Source: Desulfobaccales bacterium
Lineage (GTDB): Bacteria; Desulfobacterota; Desulfobaccia; Desulfobaccales; 0-14-0-80-60-11
DNA: 50,174 bases
Assembly: GCA_037481655.1 (NCBI GenBank)
Contig: JBBFLF010000017.1
Coordinates: 1 to 50,174 of the forward strand
Direction of reading: 5' to 3'
Position numbers and translations under genes: made by a program. Below, in pieces: positions 17,359 to 25,154 of the stretch. The notes under the pieces were generated by a model. The model did no database searches. It was not told the DNA's origin and saw only the letters and a list, made by a program, of their open reading frames with translations. How positions within the stretch are numbered: the first letter of the stretch is position 1; the number at the start of each line of letters is the position of its first letter.

Positions 17359-18648
17359 TCAAATTTTCTTCTCCCAGCGCAGCAGGTCCGTCACCTGGGC
17401 CAGGGTGCGGCCCTCCTTGATCTCCTCCCGGATGCGGTTCTCCTTTTCCAGCACGTCCATGGCCCGGTTGGCGTACTCCACCGCCAGGCGCTGGGGGAGC
17501 ACGGTGACGCCGTCATCGTCCCCCACGAGGTAATCCCCGGTCTCCACCCGGGTGGCGCCGATGCGGATGGGCACCCCGATCTCCCCGAAGCCCCGGGGCT
17601 CCCCGGCGTTGGGCATGACAAGGCGGGTAAAGACGGGAAACTGCAGGCGCATGATGTCCCCGGCGTCCCGAATGGCGCCGTCCACCACGATGCCGGCCAC
17701 GCCCTTTTGCAGGGCCGAGTGGGTGGCCAGCTCCCCCCAGATGGCGGGGCCCACGCCGCCGGCGTCGATGACCAGGACCTCCCCGGGCTGGGCGGCGTCA
17801 ATGGCCTCCACCGGCTTGGCCCAGTCCCCGGGATAGGTGCGCACCGTCAGCGCCCGGCCCACCAGGCGGATGCCGGGGAAGAGCGGCCGGATCCCCTCCA
17901 GCACCCCGGCCCGGTGCAGGGCGTCGGAGAGGTTGGCCGCCGACACCATGCTCAGGACCCGCAAAATCTCCGCCTCGCCGGCCCGCTTGAAGAGGTCGGT
18001 GGGGATCACCGCGCCTTCGTCCAGGGCCCGCCTCAGTTCCCGGGTGGCGGCTTCCGGGTCCTTGGCCTTGGTGATGGCCCCGCCCACGATGACATAAGCA
18101 GCGCCGTGGGCCACCGCCTGGGCGGCGGTCTCGGAGTTGATGCCGCCGGCCACCCCCACGGGCACCGACACTGCCTCGCTCACCGCCTTCAGGGTGGCGA
18201 AGGGGTCCTGGGCCCGCATCTGCTCGTCGATGGGCACGTGCACGGTGATGTAGTCCACCCCCAGGGCCTCCACCTGCCGGGCCCGGGCCACGGGGTCAGG
18301 GACGGCGATGAGGTCCACCACGATCTTGGCGCCGTAGTTCTTGCCCGCCTGGACGCACTCGAGGATGGTGGCGTCCGAGGCCGCGGCCAAAACGTCAATG
18401 AGATGGGCTCCGGCCTTGGCCGCGGCCTCCACCTCGATGCGGCCGGCGTCCATGACCTTCATGTCCGCCACGATGGTCTTGTCAGGGAAACGCCGCTTCA
18501 GCTCCCGAACCGCATCCAGGCCTTCGCTCTTGATGAGGGGCGTGCCCGCCTCCACCCAGTCCACGCCGGCGGGCACCGCCTTCTCCGCCACCAGCAGGGC
18601 CCGGTGCAGGTCCACAAAATCCAGGGCCAACTGCAACTTGATCGACAT
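17359..18648 (-). CDS. Bifunctional 3-hexulose-6-phosphate synthase / RraA-like fusion
   Basis: The 429-aa protein joins two enzymes. Residues 1-205 form a 3-hexulose-6-phosphate synthase barrel, with the OMPDC-superfamily motif VADMKVMDAGRIE and phosphate-binding VAGGINSETA / YVIVGGAIT. HPS interconverts formaldehyde plus ribulose 5-phosphate with hexulose 6-phosphate. Residues 225-429 are an RraA/HMG-aldolase-like domain, with GGVGPAIWGELATHSA and VVDGAIRDAGDI. The same fusion is known in archaea. The upstream gene encodes the partner isomerase PHI. In an organism without the oxidative pentose phosphate branch, the pair would run in reverse to make ribulose 5-phosphate and release formaldehyde. 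That direction is inferred. The role of the RraA part is unknown. Confidence 0.88.
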   Translation of the reverse strand: MSIKLQLALDFVDLHRALLVAEKAVPAGVDWVEAGTPLIKSEGLDAVRELKRRFPDKTIVADMKVMDAGRIEVEAAAKAGAHLIDVLAAASDATILECVQAGKNYGAKIVVDLIAVPDPVARARQVEALGVDYITVHVPIDEQMRAQDPFATLKAVSEAVSVPVGVAGGINSETAAQAVAHGAAYVIVGGAITKAKDPEAATRELRRALDEGAVIPTDLFKRAGEAEILRVLSMVSAANLSDALHRAGVLEGIRPLFPGIRLVGRALTVRTYPGDWAKPVEAIDAAQPGEVLVIDAGGVGPAIWGELATHSALQKGVAGIVVDGAIRDAGDIMRLQFPVFTRLVMPNAGEPRGFGEIGVPIRIGATRVETGDYLVGDDDGVTVLPQRLAVEYANRAMDVLEKENRIREEIKEGRTLAQVTDLLRWEKKI

Positions 18649-18672
18649 AGGGAAGTCCTTGGGGAAAGGTTC

Positions 18673-18718
18673 GGAGGGAAGGGGGCCAAGGGGTTATGGC
18701 CCCTGACCCCCTCCCAAG
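18673..18718. repeat. Dispersed hairpin repeat, single arm, inside the PHI/HPS operon
   Basis: GGAGGGAAGGGGGCCAAGGG and GGCCCCTGACCCCCTCCC form a palindromic single arm of the dispersed repeat between the PHI and HPS-RraA genes. In an otherwise compact pair it could act as an mRNA-processing or partial termination site. Confidence 0.55.
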
Positions 18719-18731
18719 ATCATCCGTGTCC

Positions 18732-19346
18732 TCACTCCACGTTCGCGTGCCGGGAGAGGACGGCCGAGGGGCTGAGCCCCAGGCGCTGCTGGTAGAGGAT
18801 AAAGATGACGCTTTCCAGAAAGAGGAACGCCGCCTGCTCAAAGAGGCTCCCCGGACATTGGGCGGAGGCCGGCTCCCCGGCCTGCGTGAGCTTGGTGGTG
18901 CCGGGGATGACCAGGGTCACCTGAGCCTCCCGGGCGATGGTGGAAGTGGGCGAGGCGGTGAGGGCCAGCGTGCGGGCCCCCGCGGCGTTGGCCCGGCGCA
19001 GCACCTCCCGGGGCTGGGGGGTCTCCCCGGAACCGGAGATGACCAGGAGCAAATCCCCCGGAGCCAGCCGGGGGGTGATGGTCTCCCCCACCACATACAC
19101 GGTGAGCCCCAGGTGCATGAGGCGCATGAGAAAGCCCTTCAGGATAAAGCCGGAGCGGCCGGTGGCGCAGCCAAAGATCCTAGGGGCGAGTTCCAGTTCG
19201 TGGATCAGGGTCTCGGCCAGATGCGGGGGCAGGCGCCGGAAGACTTCCTGCAGTTCCCTGAACATCTGGTCCAGGGCCCCGGTGAGGGTGGCGTTGTCGG
19301 GAGACTCCATAAAAAAAGCCTCCCGGGACGCAGTCGGAAGGCACAT
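18732..19346 (-). CDS. hxlB: 6-phospho-3-hexuloisomerase
   Basis: PHI interconverts 3-hexulose 6-phosphate and fructose 6-phosphate, the second step of the ribulose monophosphate pathway. The 204-aa protein is a single SIS domain with the sugar-phosphate motifs IFGCATGRSGFILKGFLMRL, GDLLLVISGSGETPQP and the family-typical C-terminal LFEQAAFLFLESVI. It lies directly upstream of the HPS-RraA fusion and should be co-transcribed. ATG 19346 has AAGGAGGG five to six bases upstream. An alternative ATG at 19310 also has GGAGG at 8 nt, so the first 12 residues are uncertain. Confidence 0.9.
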   Translation of the reverse strand: MCLPTASREAFFMESPDNATLTGALDQMFRELQEVFRRLPPHLAETLIHELELAPRIFGCATGRSGFILKGFLMRLMHLGLTVYVVGETITPRLAPGDLLLVISGSGETPQPREVLRRANAAGARTLALTASPTSTIAREAQVTLVIPGTTKLTQAGEPASAQCPGSLFEQAAFLFLESVIFILYQQRLGLSPSAVLSRHANVE

Positions 19347-19454
19347 GGCTCCCTCCTTCGGTCCCGGTCCGCACCGCCGCGGCGGATCCAGGCCATGTTG
19401 GGATGATCTAATTTTTTTTTAGCATAAATTAAGGCCCGGAGGAAATTATTTTTC

Positions 19455-19562
19455 GGGGCGGGAGAGGGGCGGCTTCCCCTCCAGCTTCCTTTCCTGCCTG
19501 TAGCTGGGCTGAGAGCAGGGCAAGGAGCCACACTCCCCGGCCTCCTCTCCCACCCACCTCGA
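19455..19562. repeat. Dispersed GC-rich hairpin repeat (copy G)
   Basis: GGGGCGGGAGAGGGGCGG on the left and CCCCGGCCTCCTCTCCCACC on the right preserve the arms of the dispersed repeat, in the divergent gap between hxlB and the BCAM0308-family gene. The centre is diverged. Confidence 0.45.
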
Positions 19563-19674
19563 CGGCGGCCGGAGGGGGGATGAAATTTTCTTGCCCCTGG
19601 GTGACAATATGGGTCAACTGTTTTTATCTTATGAGTGCATTCACCTGACGCTCACCAAAAGCGAGGAAGGCCGC

Positions 19675-20193
19675 ATGGGACGCTATCAGGAACGGAAATG
19701 GAGCGGCGAAAAAGGGAAGAAGTTCGGCCATGCCGGCCGCACCGAGGACCCCTACATGCCGGCGGAGGGCCAGGAGGCCTCCTTGTGCACCTCCTGCCGG
19801 GCCCTGTACCAGAACAAACGCTGGTTTTTCGATGAAAAGATGGCGGCCCGCCTGGCGGGCACCGACCAGGTGCGGGAGGTCATCTGCCCCACCTGCCGCA
19901 AGATCAAGGACCGTTACGCCGAGGGAGTGCTCACCCTGAGCGGCGAGTTCTTCAACGAGCGGCGGGAGGAGATCCTGGGCCTCGTCGAGAAGGAGGCCGC
20001 CAAGGTGGCCGCCCGCTCGGTGGACGACCGCATCATCCAGATCATCCCCGAGGGCGACAAGGTGGTGGTGGAGACCACCACCGAAAAGTTGGCCCAGCAC
20101 CTGGGGCGCACCCTTTACCGGGCCTACAAGGGGGACCTGGACTTCCGTTGGTCGGAGATGAACCGGTTTGTTAGGGTCTATTGGAAGCGGTAA
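19675..20193 (+). CDS. BCAM0308-family protein (function unknown)
   Basis: The 172-aa product matches the plan of the BCAM0308 family. Two CxxC pairs that look like a zinc ribbon occur in the N-terminal half (SLCTSCRALYQNKRWFFD and VICPTCRKIKDRYAEG). They are followed by LSGEFFNERREEILGLVEKE and a C-terminal alpha/beta part ending YKGDLDFRWSEMNRFVRVYW. The family is widespread in Proteobacteria but uncharacterised; an RNA or translation-related role has been guessed but is not shown here. ATG 19675 was preferred to the in-frame ATG at 19609 because GAGGAAGG lies just upstream and the family starts here. Confidence 0.75.
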   Translation: MGRYQERKWSGEKGKKFGHAGRTEDPYMPAEGQEASLCTSCRALYQNKRWFFDEKMAARLAGTDQVREVICPTCRKIKDRYAEGVLTLSGEFFNERREEILGLVEKEAAKVAARSVDDRIIQIIPEGDKVVVETTTEKLAQHLGRTLYRAYKGDLDFRWSEMNRFVRVYWKR

Positions 20194-20256
20194 AGTCCGA
20201 CCCCCCTGCCGCCGGCGATTTCCGGCACTTTTCCGAGGCGGGCGGCGGGAAAAAGA

Positions 20257-20284
20257 TTGACAGGGCGGGAAAATCCATTACAAT
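20257..20284 (+). promoter_or_regulatory. Sigma70-type promoter of the cold-shock gene leader
   Basis: TTGACA (20257-20262) is followed after 16 bp by TACAAT (20279-20284). It would start transcription near 20291, about 130 nt before the cold-shock ATG. Confidence 0.7.
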
Positions 20285-20290
20285 AAAGTT

Positions 20291-20367
20291 GTTTAGCATG
20301 TCAGACCGCAGGGCGGCATAGTCCTGGCTGTAATCGGAGGGGATGCTAAATTCCCTCCGATTTTTTG
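20291..20367 (+). ncRNA. Candidate leader RNA / small RNA upstream of the cold-shock gene
   Basis: A segment of about 77 nt is bounded by a strong promoter and a strong intrinsic terminator and contains no reading frame of note. Its 5' end TTTAGCAT (20292-20299) is perfectly complementary to ATGCTAAA (20343-20350), which lies in the loop of the terminator hairpin. The RNA could therefore form a pseudoknot, or a fold that competes with termination. It may be an attenuator controlling the cold-shock gene or a free small RNA. I do not recognise a known RNA family. Confidence 0.5.
20332..20366 (+). terminator. Intrinsic terminator/attenuator in the cold-shock leader
   Basis: AATCGGAGGG (20332-20341) pairs perfectly with CCCTCCGATT (20353-20362) around an 11-nt loop, and the T-run 20361-20366 follows. 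It stands between the promoter and the cold-shock gene, so transcription must read through it. Confidence 0.8.
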
Positions 20368-20422
20368 TTTGACTGCTGGCGCCCTGCTTTGAGCGGGAGA
20401 ATTTTCAGGAGGTCCTTTGTTC

Positions 20423-20626
20423 ATGAAGGAACGTGGTCGAGTGAAGTGGTTTAACGATTCCAAGGGGTTTGGGTTCATCTCCCGGGAAAATGGCCCCGAT
20501 GTCTTTGTGCATCACAGCGCTATTTTGGGCGAGGGTTTCAAGACCCTGGCGGAGAACCAGGAAGTGGAGTTTGAAGTGGTGCAGGGTCCCAAAGGGGCTC
20601 AGGCCCAGAACGTGGTGAAGCTGTAA
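20423..20626 (+). CDS. Cold-shock domain protein (CspA family)
   Basis: The 67-aa protein is a single cold-shock domain: [20 protein letters not shown] holds RNP1 (KGFGFI) and DVFVHHSAI holds RNP2. The family binds single-stranded RNA and DNA and prevents unwanted mRNA structure. ATG 20423 is placed 10 nt after AGGAGG; a TTG at 20417 would be too close to it. It sits downstream of a structured leader with an intrinsic terminator and upstream of a 48-aa basic protein and an RRM protein. The three look like one RNA-binding operon. Confidence 0.93.
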   Translation: MKERGRVKWFNDSKGFGFISRENGPDVFVHHSAILGEGFKTLAENQEVEFEVVQGPKGAQAQNVVKL

Positions 20627-20692
20627 CCCCAACCCAACGGGTGGCCGGGGCAAAGACGACTGCCCCGACCGCCCTCAGGTCCGAGGTGGCCC

Positions 20693-20839
20693 GTGGCACG
20701 GAACCGCTATGGCTGGCAGAAACGGGCCAAAGAGCTGGCCCGGCGCCAGAAAAATGAGGAAAAGATGAAGCGCCGGCAGAACAAAAGCGCCAAGCCGGCC
20801 GCCCCGGAGGAGGAGACTCCGGACTCCCCCCGGGAATAA
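20693..20839 (+). CDS. Small basic conserved-type protein between csp and RRM genes
   Basis: A GTG-initiated frame encodes 48 residues beginning MARNRYGWQKRAKELARRQ. It is rich in Lys, Arg and Glu and predicted to be helical, with an acidic tail (EEETPDSPRE). It fits between the cold-shock gene and the RRM gene, 11 bp before the latter. Short Lys/Arg-rich proteins of this kind are commonly seen beside cold-shock or RRM genes in Deltaproteobacteria. An RNA- or ribosome-associated role is plausible but unproven. The start is uncertain because GTGGCCCG eight bases earlier is out of frame and no clear ribosome-binding site is seen. Confidence 0.6.
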   Translation: MARNRYGWQKRAKELARRQKNEEKMKRRQNKSAKPAAPEEETPDSPRE

Positions 20840-20850
20840 AAGGATAAATC

Positions 20851-21138
20851 ATGCCCATGAAATTGTATGTGGGGAACCTGCCCCACGAAATGACGGAGGA
20901 GCAGCTCCGCAGTCTCTTTTCTGAGGCCGGGCACGTGATGTCGGCCAAGATCGTCCTGGACCGCCAGACGGCCCAGCCCCGGGGCTTCGCCTTCGTGGAG
21001 ATGGAGAGTAAGGCCGAAGGCCAGCGGGCCATCAGCATGTTCAACAGCAAGATGGTGGAGGGCCGCACCCTGGCGGTGAATGAAGCCCGGCCCAAATCCA
21101 AGGGCTCCTTCGGGGGCCGCAGCCGGGGCTACCGGTAA
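20851..21138 (+). CDS. RRM-domain RNA-binding protein
   Basis: The 95-aa protein is one RNA-recognition motif with RNP2 (KLYVGNL) at residues 4-10 and RNP1 (RGFAFVEM) near 44-51. A short Gly/Arg/Ser-rich tail follows (GSFGGRSRGYR). Proteins of this type bind single-stranded RNA and are frequent in cyanobacteria and Deltaproteobacteria, often cold-induced. It follows the cold-shock gene and the 48-aa gene in the same direction. A perfect hairpin with T-runs lies downstream. Confidence 0.92.
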   Translation: MPMKLYVGNLPHEMTEEQLRSLFSEAGHVMSAKIVLDRQTAQPRGFAFVEMESKAEGQRAISMFNSKMVEGRTLAVNEARPKSKGSFGGRSRGYR

Positions 21139-21271
21139 GAAAAGAGACGGCCGGCATGGGCATCAAGGTTGGGGGAGATAAAACCTGACACTGGTGCAAA
21201 AGCGGAATCGCTGGGGCGATGGTTCTCCTGGTTCCCCGCCCATTACGGCTGACCCCTACGATATAAAAAAT

Positions 21272-21307
21272 AAAAAGAAATCGAGGCCTTGGCCTCGATT
21301 TCTTTTT
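21272..21307. terminator. Bidirectional hairpin terminator between RRM and cbpM genes
   Basis: AAAAAGAAATCGAGGCC (21272-21288) and GGCCTCGATTTCTTTTT (21291-21307) are perfect inverted repeats, giving A/T-flanked stems usable in both directions. It lies between the convergent RRM gene and cbpM. The core GAAATCGAGGC...GCCTCGATTTC recurs at 27771-27798. Confidence 0.75.
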
Positions 21308-21308
21308 G

Positions 21309-21396
21309 ATATACGGGGTGGGGGGAGAGGGTGTGGGAGAGGGGGCAGGGGGGCCACCGCTCCCTGGCCCCCTCTCCCAAAAATTTACCCTACCCC
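21309..21396. repeat. Dispersed GC-rich hairpin repeat (copy H)
   Basis: GATATACGGGGTGGGGGGAG leads into an arm in which GGGAGAGGGGGCAGGG pairs with CCCTGGCCCCCTCTCCC. It directly follows the GAAATCGAGGC hairpin, the same order as in the copy at 27688-27934. It ends just before the cbpM stop codon. Confidence 0.65.
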
Positions 21397-21771
21397 TCAG
21401 CGGCCCACCAGCAGCCGGCGGCGCAGGGCTTCAATCTCCTCAAGGAGCTCTCGCTCCCGCTCAGCAAACCTTCGTTCCATCTCCTCCAGCCGGGCCATCA
21501 GGTCTTCAATCTGCTCCCGCAGATGGAGCACCACCTCCACCGCCGCCAGGTCCAGGCCCAAAAGTTCATGGAGCCGCCGGATGCGGGCCAGGCGCTCGAT
21601 GTCCCGGGCGCTGTAGCCCGGCTCGCCCCCGGGGGTGGCCCGGGGAGTGAGAAGGGCCTCGGCCTCCACCAGCTCCAGGAACTCCAGGGGCACCCGGGCC
21701 ATCTGGGCCGCCATACTCCGGGAAAAGATCACCGCCCCGCCGGGGTTGTCATCCTCAGGCCGCCTCGGCAT
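21397..21771 (-). CDS. MerR-type regulator / CbpM-like chaperone modulator
   Basis: The 124-aa protein has an N-terminal MerR-like winged-helix part (VIFSRSMAAQMARVPLEFLELVEAE, then GYSARDIERLARIRRLHELLGLD) and a C-terminal coiled coil (REQIEDLMARLEEMERRFAE). It lies 17 bp after a CbpA-type J-domain gene, where CbpM, the inhibitor and modulator of CbpA, or an HspR-like repressor is expected. ATG 21771 has GGGAGGG close upstream; an earlier in-frame start at 21816 would overlap cbpA and add unlikely residues. Whether it binds DNA, CbpA or both is not shown. Confidence 0.8.
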   Translation of the reverse strand: MPRRPEDDNPGGAVIFSRSMAAQMARVPLEFLELVEAEALLTPRATPGGEPGYSARDIERLARIRRLHELLGLDLAAVEVVLHLREQIEDLMARLEEMERRFAERERELLEEIEALRRRLLVGR

Positions 21772-21788
21772 GTTTCCCTCCCACTTTC

Positions 21789-22739
21789 TCAGGCCGCGCC
21801 CCGCAGCCGGCGCCACTGATTGAGGAGCTCTTTTTCCTGCTCACTCAAGTGTTCCGGCAACACCGCCTCCACCTGCACATACAGGTCCCCCCGCTCCTCG
21901 GGCCGGTTCAACTTGGGCATGCCCAGCCCCTTGAGGCGGAAGACCCGGCCGTTTTTGGTGCCCGGGGGGATGTCCAGGCGCACGGTGCGGTCCAGGGCGG
22001 GGACGGTCACCTTGCCCCCCAAAAGCAAGGTGAAGAGGTCCACCGGCAGGGTGAGCCTGAGATCATCCCCCTCCCGCTGAAAACGCTCATGGGGCCGGAC
22101 CTCAATGACCAGCAGCAGATCCCCGGGCTCGCCGCCGGTGAGGCTGGGCTCGCCTTGGCCCTTCAGGCGCAGCTTGGAGCCGGTCTTCACCCCCGGGGGG
22201 ATCTTGGCCTCGATCTTGCGGCCGCCGGGAAGCTCCAGGAGGCGGCTGGTGCCCCGGAAGGCCTCCTCCAGGGTGACGCTCAGGGGGAATTCCACATCCC
22301 GGCCGGGCCGCGGCCGGGGCCGGAAGAACTCCGCCTCGGCAAAGCCCCTCCCCGGTCCCCCGAAGAGCGTCTCAAAGAAGCTGGAGAAATGGCCACCGCC
22401 GAAGAGTTCGGCAAACTCCTCGGGGCTTAAGGTGCGGAAGGTGTAGGTGGTGCCGGGCCCTGCCTGCCACCTGGCCCAGTCGAAGTCCTCGGGCCGGCCG
22501 CCCCGTTGGGTGAACTCCTGCCACTGGGAGCCGAACTCATCGTATTTCCGGCGTTTTTCCGGGTCGGAGAGGACCTCGTAGGCCTCGCTGATCTCCTTGA
22601 ACTTCTCCGCCGCCTCGGGCTTGCCCGGGTTGACGTCGGGGTGGTATTTTCGGGCCAGCCGGCGGAAGGCCTTCTTGATCTCCTCTTGGGAGGCGTTTTT
22701 GTCCACCCCCAGGATACGGTAGTAGTCTTTGTATTCCAT
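21789..22739 (-). CDS. cbpA: CbpA/DnaJ-type co-chaperone
   Basis: The 316-aa protein has an N-terminal J domain with the HPD motif ([11 protein letters not shown]) for stimulating DnaK. A Gly/Phe-rich linker follows ([18 protein letters not shown]), then the two C-terminal beta domains that bind client peptide. The Cys-rich zinc finger of DnaJ is absent, which marks it as a CbpA-type (class II) co-chaperone. It starts 3 bp after the rnr stop and is followed by the CbpM/MerR-like gene, so rnr-cbpA-cbpM is one operon. Confidence 0.93.
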   Translation of the reverse strand: MEYKDYYRILGVDKNASQEEIKKAFRRLARKYHPDVNPGKPEAAEKFKEISEAYEVLSDPEKRRKYDEFGSQWQEFTQRGGRPEDFDWARWQAGPGTTYTFRTLSPEEFAELFGGGHFSSFFETLFGGPGRGFAEAEFFRPRPRPGRDVEFPLSVTLEEAFRGTSRLLELPGGRKIEAKIPPGVKTGSKLRLKGQGEPSLTGGEPGDLLLVIEVRPHERFQREGDDLRLTLPVDLFTLLLGGKVTVPALDRTVRLDIPPGTKNGRVFRLKGLGMPKLNRPEERGDLYVQVEAVLPEHLSEQEKELLNQWRRLRGAA

Positions 22740-22742
22740 GGC

Positions 22743-24950
22743 TCATTCCCGGGAAGCGGGCACCTCCTCGGCCGCGGGTACCTGCCGCCGGGACCGGCGA
22801 CGCCGGCCCCTGACCGGCGTCTCTGCCAGGGCGGCCTCCTCCTCCACCAGCACCAGGCTCACATGCCGCCGCTTCAGGTCCACTTGGGAGACCCGCACCA
22901 TCACCCGGTCCCCCAGCCGAAAGACCCGGCGGTGGCGCCTTCCCACCAGCATCTGCCGGGCTTCGTCAAACTTATAGTAGTCATCCGGCAGGTCCACCAG
23001 CCGCACCAGGCCGTCGGCGTAGATCTCCTCTAAGGAAACGAAAAAGCCGAAAGGCGTCACCCCGGTGATGCGGCCGTGGAAGACCTCCCCCAGCCGCTGG
23101 GCCAGGCAGCGCACCTGCATGCGGGCCAGCATCTCCCGCTCCGCCTCGATGGCCCGGCGCTCCCGCTGGGAGAGGTAGCGGGCCTCCTCGTCCAGGCTGT
23201 CGGGGTCCAAGGGCACCGGCGGCCGGCGGCCCTCCAGTTTGGCGGTGAGGAGGCGATGGATGAGGAGGTCGGGATAGCGCCGGATGGGAGAGGTGAAGTG
23301 GGTGTAGTAGTCCACTGCCAGCCCGTAGTGCCCCAGGTTGACCCCGGAGTAGCGGGCCTGCTTGAGGGAGCGCAGGAGCATGATCTGCACCATGTCGGCG
23401 TAAGGCGTCTCCTGAACCTGGGCCAGGAAATCCCGGAGCACCCGGGGGTCCCGGTTGGCCTCTTTGGGCAGGCTGAAACCCAGGTATTTGACAAAGGTGC
23501 GGAAAGCCTCCATCTTCATGGGGTCCGGGCGCTCATGCACCCGAAAGAGGGAGGGCTCCCCCAGAAAGTCGGCCACCGCCTCGTTGGCGGCCAGCATGAA
23601 TTCTTCGATGATCTGGTGGGCCAGGAGGTGGTCCACCCGGAGGATGTCCGTGGGCCAGCCCTTGTCGTCCAGGACCACCTCGGCCTCGGGGATGCTGAGA
23701 AGGAGGCTCCCCCGCTCCCAGCGGCGCTGGCGGAGCAGCCGGGTGAGCTCCGCCATCCAGGTGAACATCTTCACAAGCGGCCGGTAGCGGGCCCGGAGTT
23801 TGCGGTCCCCCTCCAGGAGGCTTTGCACCAGGCGGTAGGTGAGGCGGGCCTGGTTGTGCACCACCGCCCGGCTGAAGGCGGCCCGCCGCAAGTGCCCCCG
23901 CCGGTCATAGGTGAGGGTGGCCACCACCGCCAGGCTGTCCTCCCCGGGGGTGAGGCTGCAGATGCGGGTGGAGAGGGCCTCGGGGAGCATGTGCACCGCC
24001 CGGTGGGGGAAATACACGCTGGTGCCCCGGAAATGGGCCTCCCGGTCCAGGGCGGTACCCGGGGCCACATAATGGCTGACATCGGCGATGGCCACATGCA
24101 AGGTGTAGTAGCCGCCGGGTTTTTTCACCACGCACACCGCGTCGTCGAAGTCCCGGGCAGCCTCCGGGTCGATGGTGATGAAGGGGAGGTGCCTCAGGTC
24201 CTCACGCCGGGCCAGCTCGTCGGCGGGGAGGGCCTCGGGCACCCGGGCCGCTTCCGCCAGCACCTCAGGGGGAAACTCGTCCGGCAGGCCGTATTTGCCG
24301 ATGACGATGAGGGTCTGAACCTCGGCGTCCTCCACCCGGCCCAGCACCTGGAGGATCTCTCCCTGGGGGTTGAGGTGGGCGGTGGGGTAATGGGTGATGC
24401 GGGCCTTCACCACCTCCCCCACCGCCGCGCCGTTGAGCTTGGCCGGCGGGATCACCAGGTTGAAGAGGAGGTGCTCATCCTCCGGCTCCACATAGTAGGT
24501 CTCCTCCGCCTGGCAGAGCAGCCCCAGCACTTCCCGGAGGCGGCGCTCCAGGATGCGGATGACCTTGCCTTCCCGGCGCTTGCCCCGGCGGCCCTCCAGG
24601 CGGACCACCACCCGGTCGCCGTGCAGGGCCCCGGAGAGGTCGGCGGCGTTGATGAAGATGTCCTTGCCGCCGTCTTCCGGGGTGACAAAGCCGTAGCCGT
24701 CGGGGTGCACCGAGAGCTCCCCCACCACCAGGTTCATCTGGTCGGTGAGGCCGTAGCGGTTGCCCTTGATGAGCACCACCTCGCCCCGGGCCACCAGGCG
24801 CTGCAGGCCCTCCTCCACCCAGGCGGCCTGGTCCGGCGGGAGCTTCAGCCGGTCAATGAGTTCGGCCAGCGTCAGGGGCTTGCCGGCTTGGCGGAAGGCC
24901 GTCAGCAGCTTCTTCTCCCCGGGGGGGCGTTTCCGTTTTCTGGGGCTCAT
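22743..24950 (-). CDS. rnr: Ribonuclease R
   Basis: RNase R is a processive 3'-to-5' exoribonuclease that degrades structured RNA. The 735-aa protein has an N-terminal helix-turn-helix-like part, two cold-shock domains (for example HPDGYGFVTPEDGGKDIFIN), the RNB catalytic domain with the metal-binding TIDPEAARDFDDAVCVV, and a C-terminal S1 domain (FHGRITGVTPFGFFVSLEE). The Lys/Arg-rich tail is short. ATG 24950 follows AGGAGAG. It heads an operon with cbpA and cbpM, linking RNA decay and chaperone control. Confidence 0.95.
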   Translation of the reverse strand: MSPRKRKRPPGEKKLLTAFRQAGKPLTLAELIDRLKLPPDQAAWVEEGLQRLVARGEVVLIKGNRYGLTDQMNLVVGELSVHPDGYGFVTPEDGGKDIFINAADLSGALHGDRVVVRLEGRRGKRREGKVIRILERRLREVLGLLCQAEETYYVEPEDEHLLFNLVIPPAKLNGAAVGEVVKARITHYPTAHLNPQGEILQVLGRVEDAEVQTLIVIGKYGLPDEFPPEVLAEAARVPEALPADELARREDLRHLPFITIDPEAARDFDDAVCVVKKPGGYYTLHVAIADVSHYVAPGTALDREAHFRGTSVYFPHRAVHMLPEALSTRICSLTPGEDSLAVVATLTYDRRGHLRRAAFSRAVVHNQARLTYRLVQSLLEGDRKLRARYRPLVKMFTWMAELTRLLRQRRWERGSLLLSIPEAEVVLDDKGWPTDILRVDHLLAHQIIEEFMLAANEAVADFLGEPSLFRVHERPDPMKMEAFRTFVKYLGFSLPKEANRDPRVLRDFLAQVQETPYADMVQIMLLRSLKQARYSGVNLGHYGLAVDYYTHFTSPIRRYPDLLIHRLLTAKLEGRRPPVPLDPDSLDEEARYLSQRERRAIEAEREMLARMQVRCLAQRLGEVFHGRITGVTPFGFFVSLEEIYADGLVRLVDLPDDYYKFDEARQMLVGRRHRRVFRLGDRVMVRVSQVDLKRRHVSLVLVEEEAALAETPVRGRRRRSRRQVPAAEEVPASRE

Positions 24951-25083
24951 GCGCTCTCCTGGCGGGTGCGGGCACCGGCGGATCGGTCAGAGTCCCGCCC
25001 ACCCTGACATCAGGTGCCGCGGGAACGGAGCGTCACGACTCAATGCTGCAGGTGGCCTCTGGTGGCCCTCCGGCCGCATTTCT

Positions 25084-25111
25084 TTGCGTTTTCTGGAGCC
25101 TATTATATACA
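25084..25111 (+). promoter_or_regulatory. Possible promoter of hisD
   Basis: TTGCGT (25084-25089) and TATACA (25106-25111) are 16 bp apart in an AT-rich stretch (TATTATATACAATTAGCG) about 45 bp before the chosen hisD start. The -35 box is weak. Confidence 0.45.
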
Positions 25112-25154
25112 ATTAGCGAAACAGGGCAGACTTTTTCCCAGGGGAGGGCCGACA

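Noticed and set aside
23076-25007. Long plus-strand frame (643 codons) opposite rnr
   Set aside because: It is the antisense shadow of the rnr gene, caused by high GC at third codon positions. Its translation is His/Gly/Gln-rich with no domain, while rnr has clear catalytic motifs.
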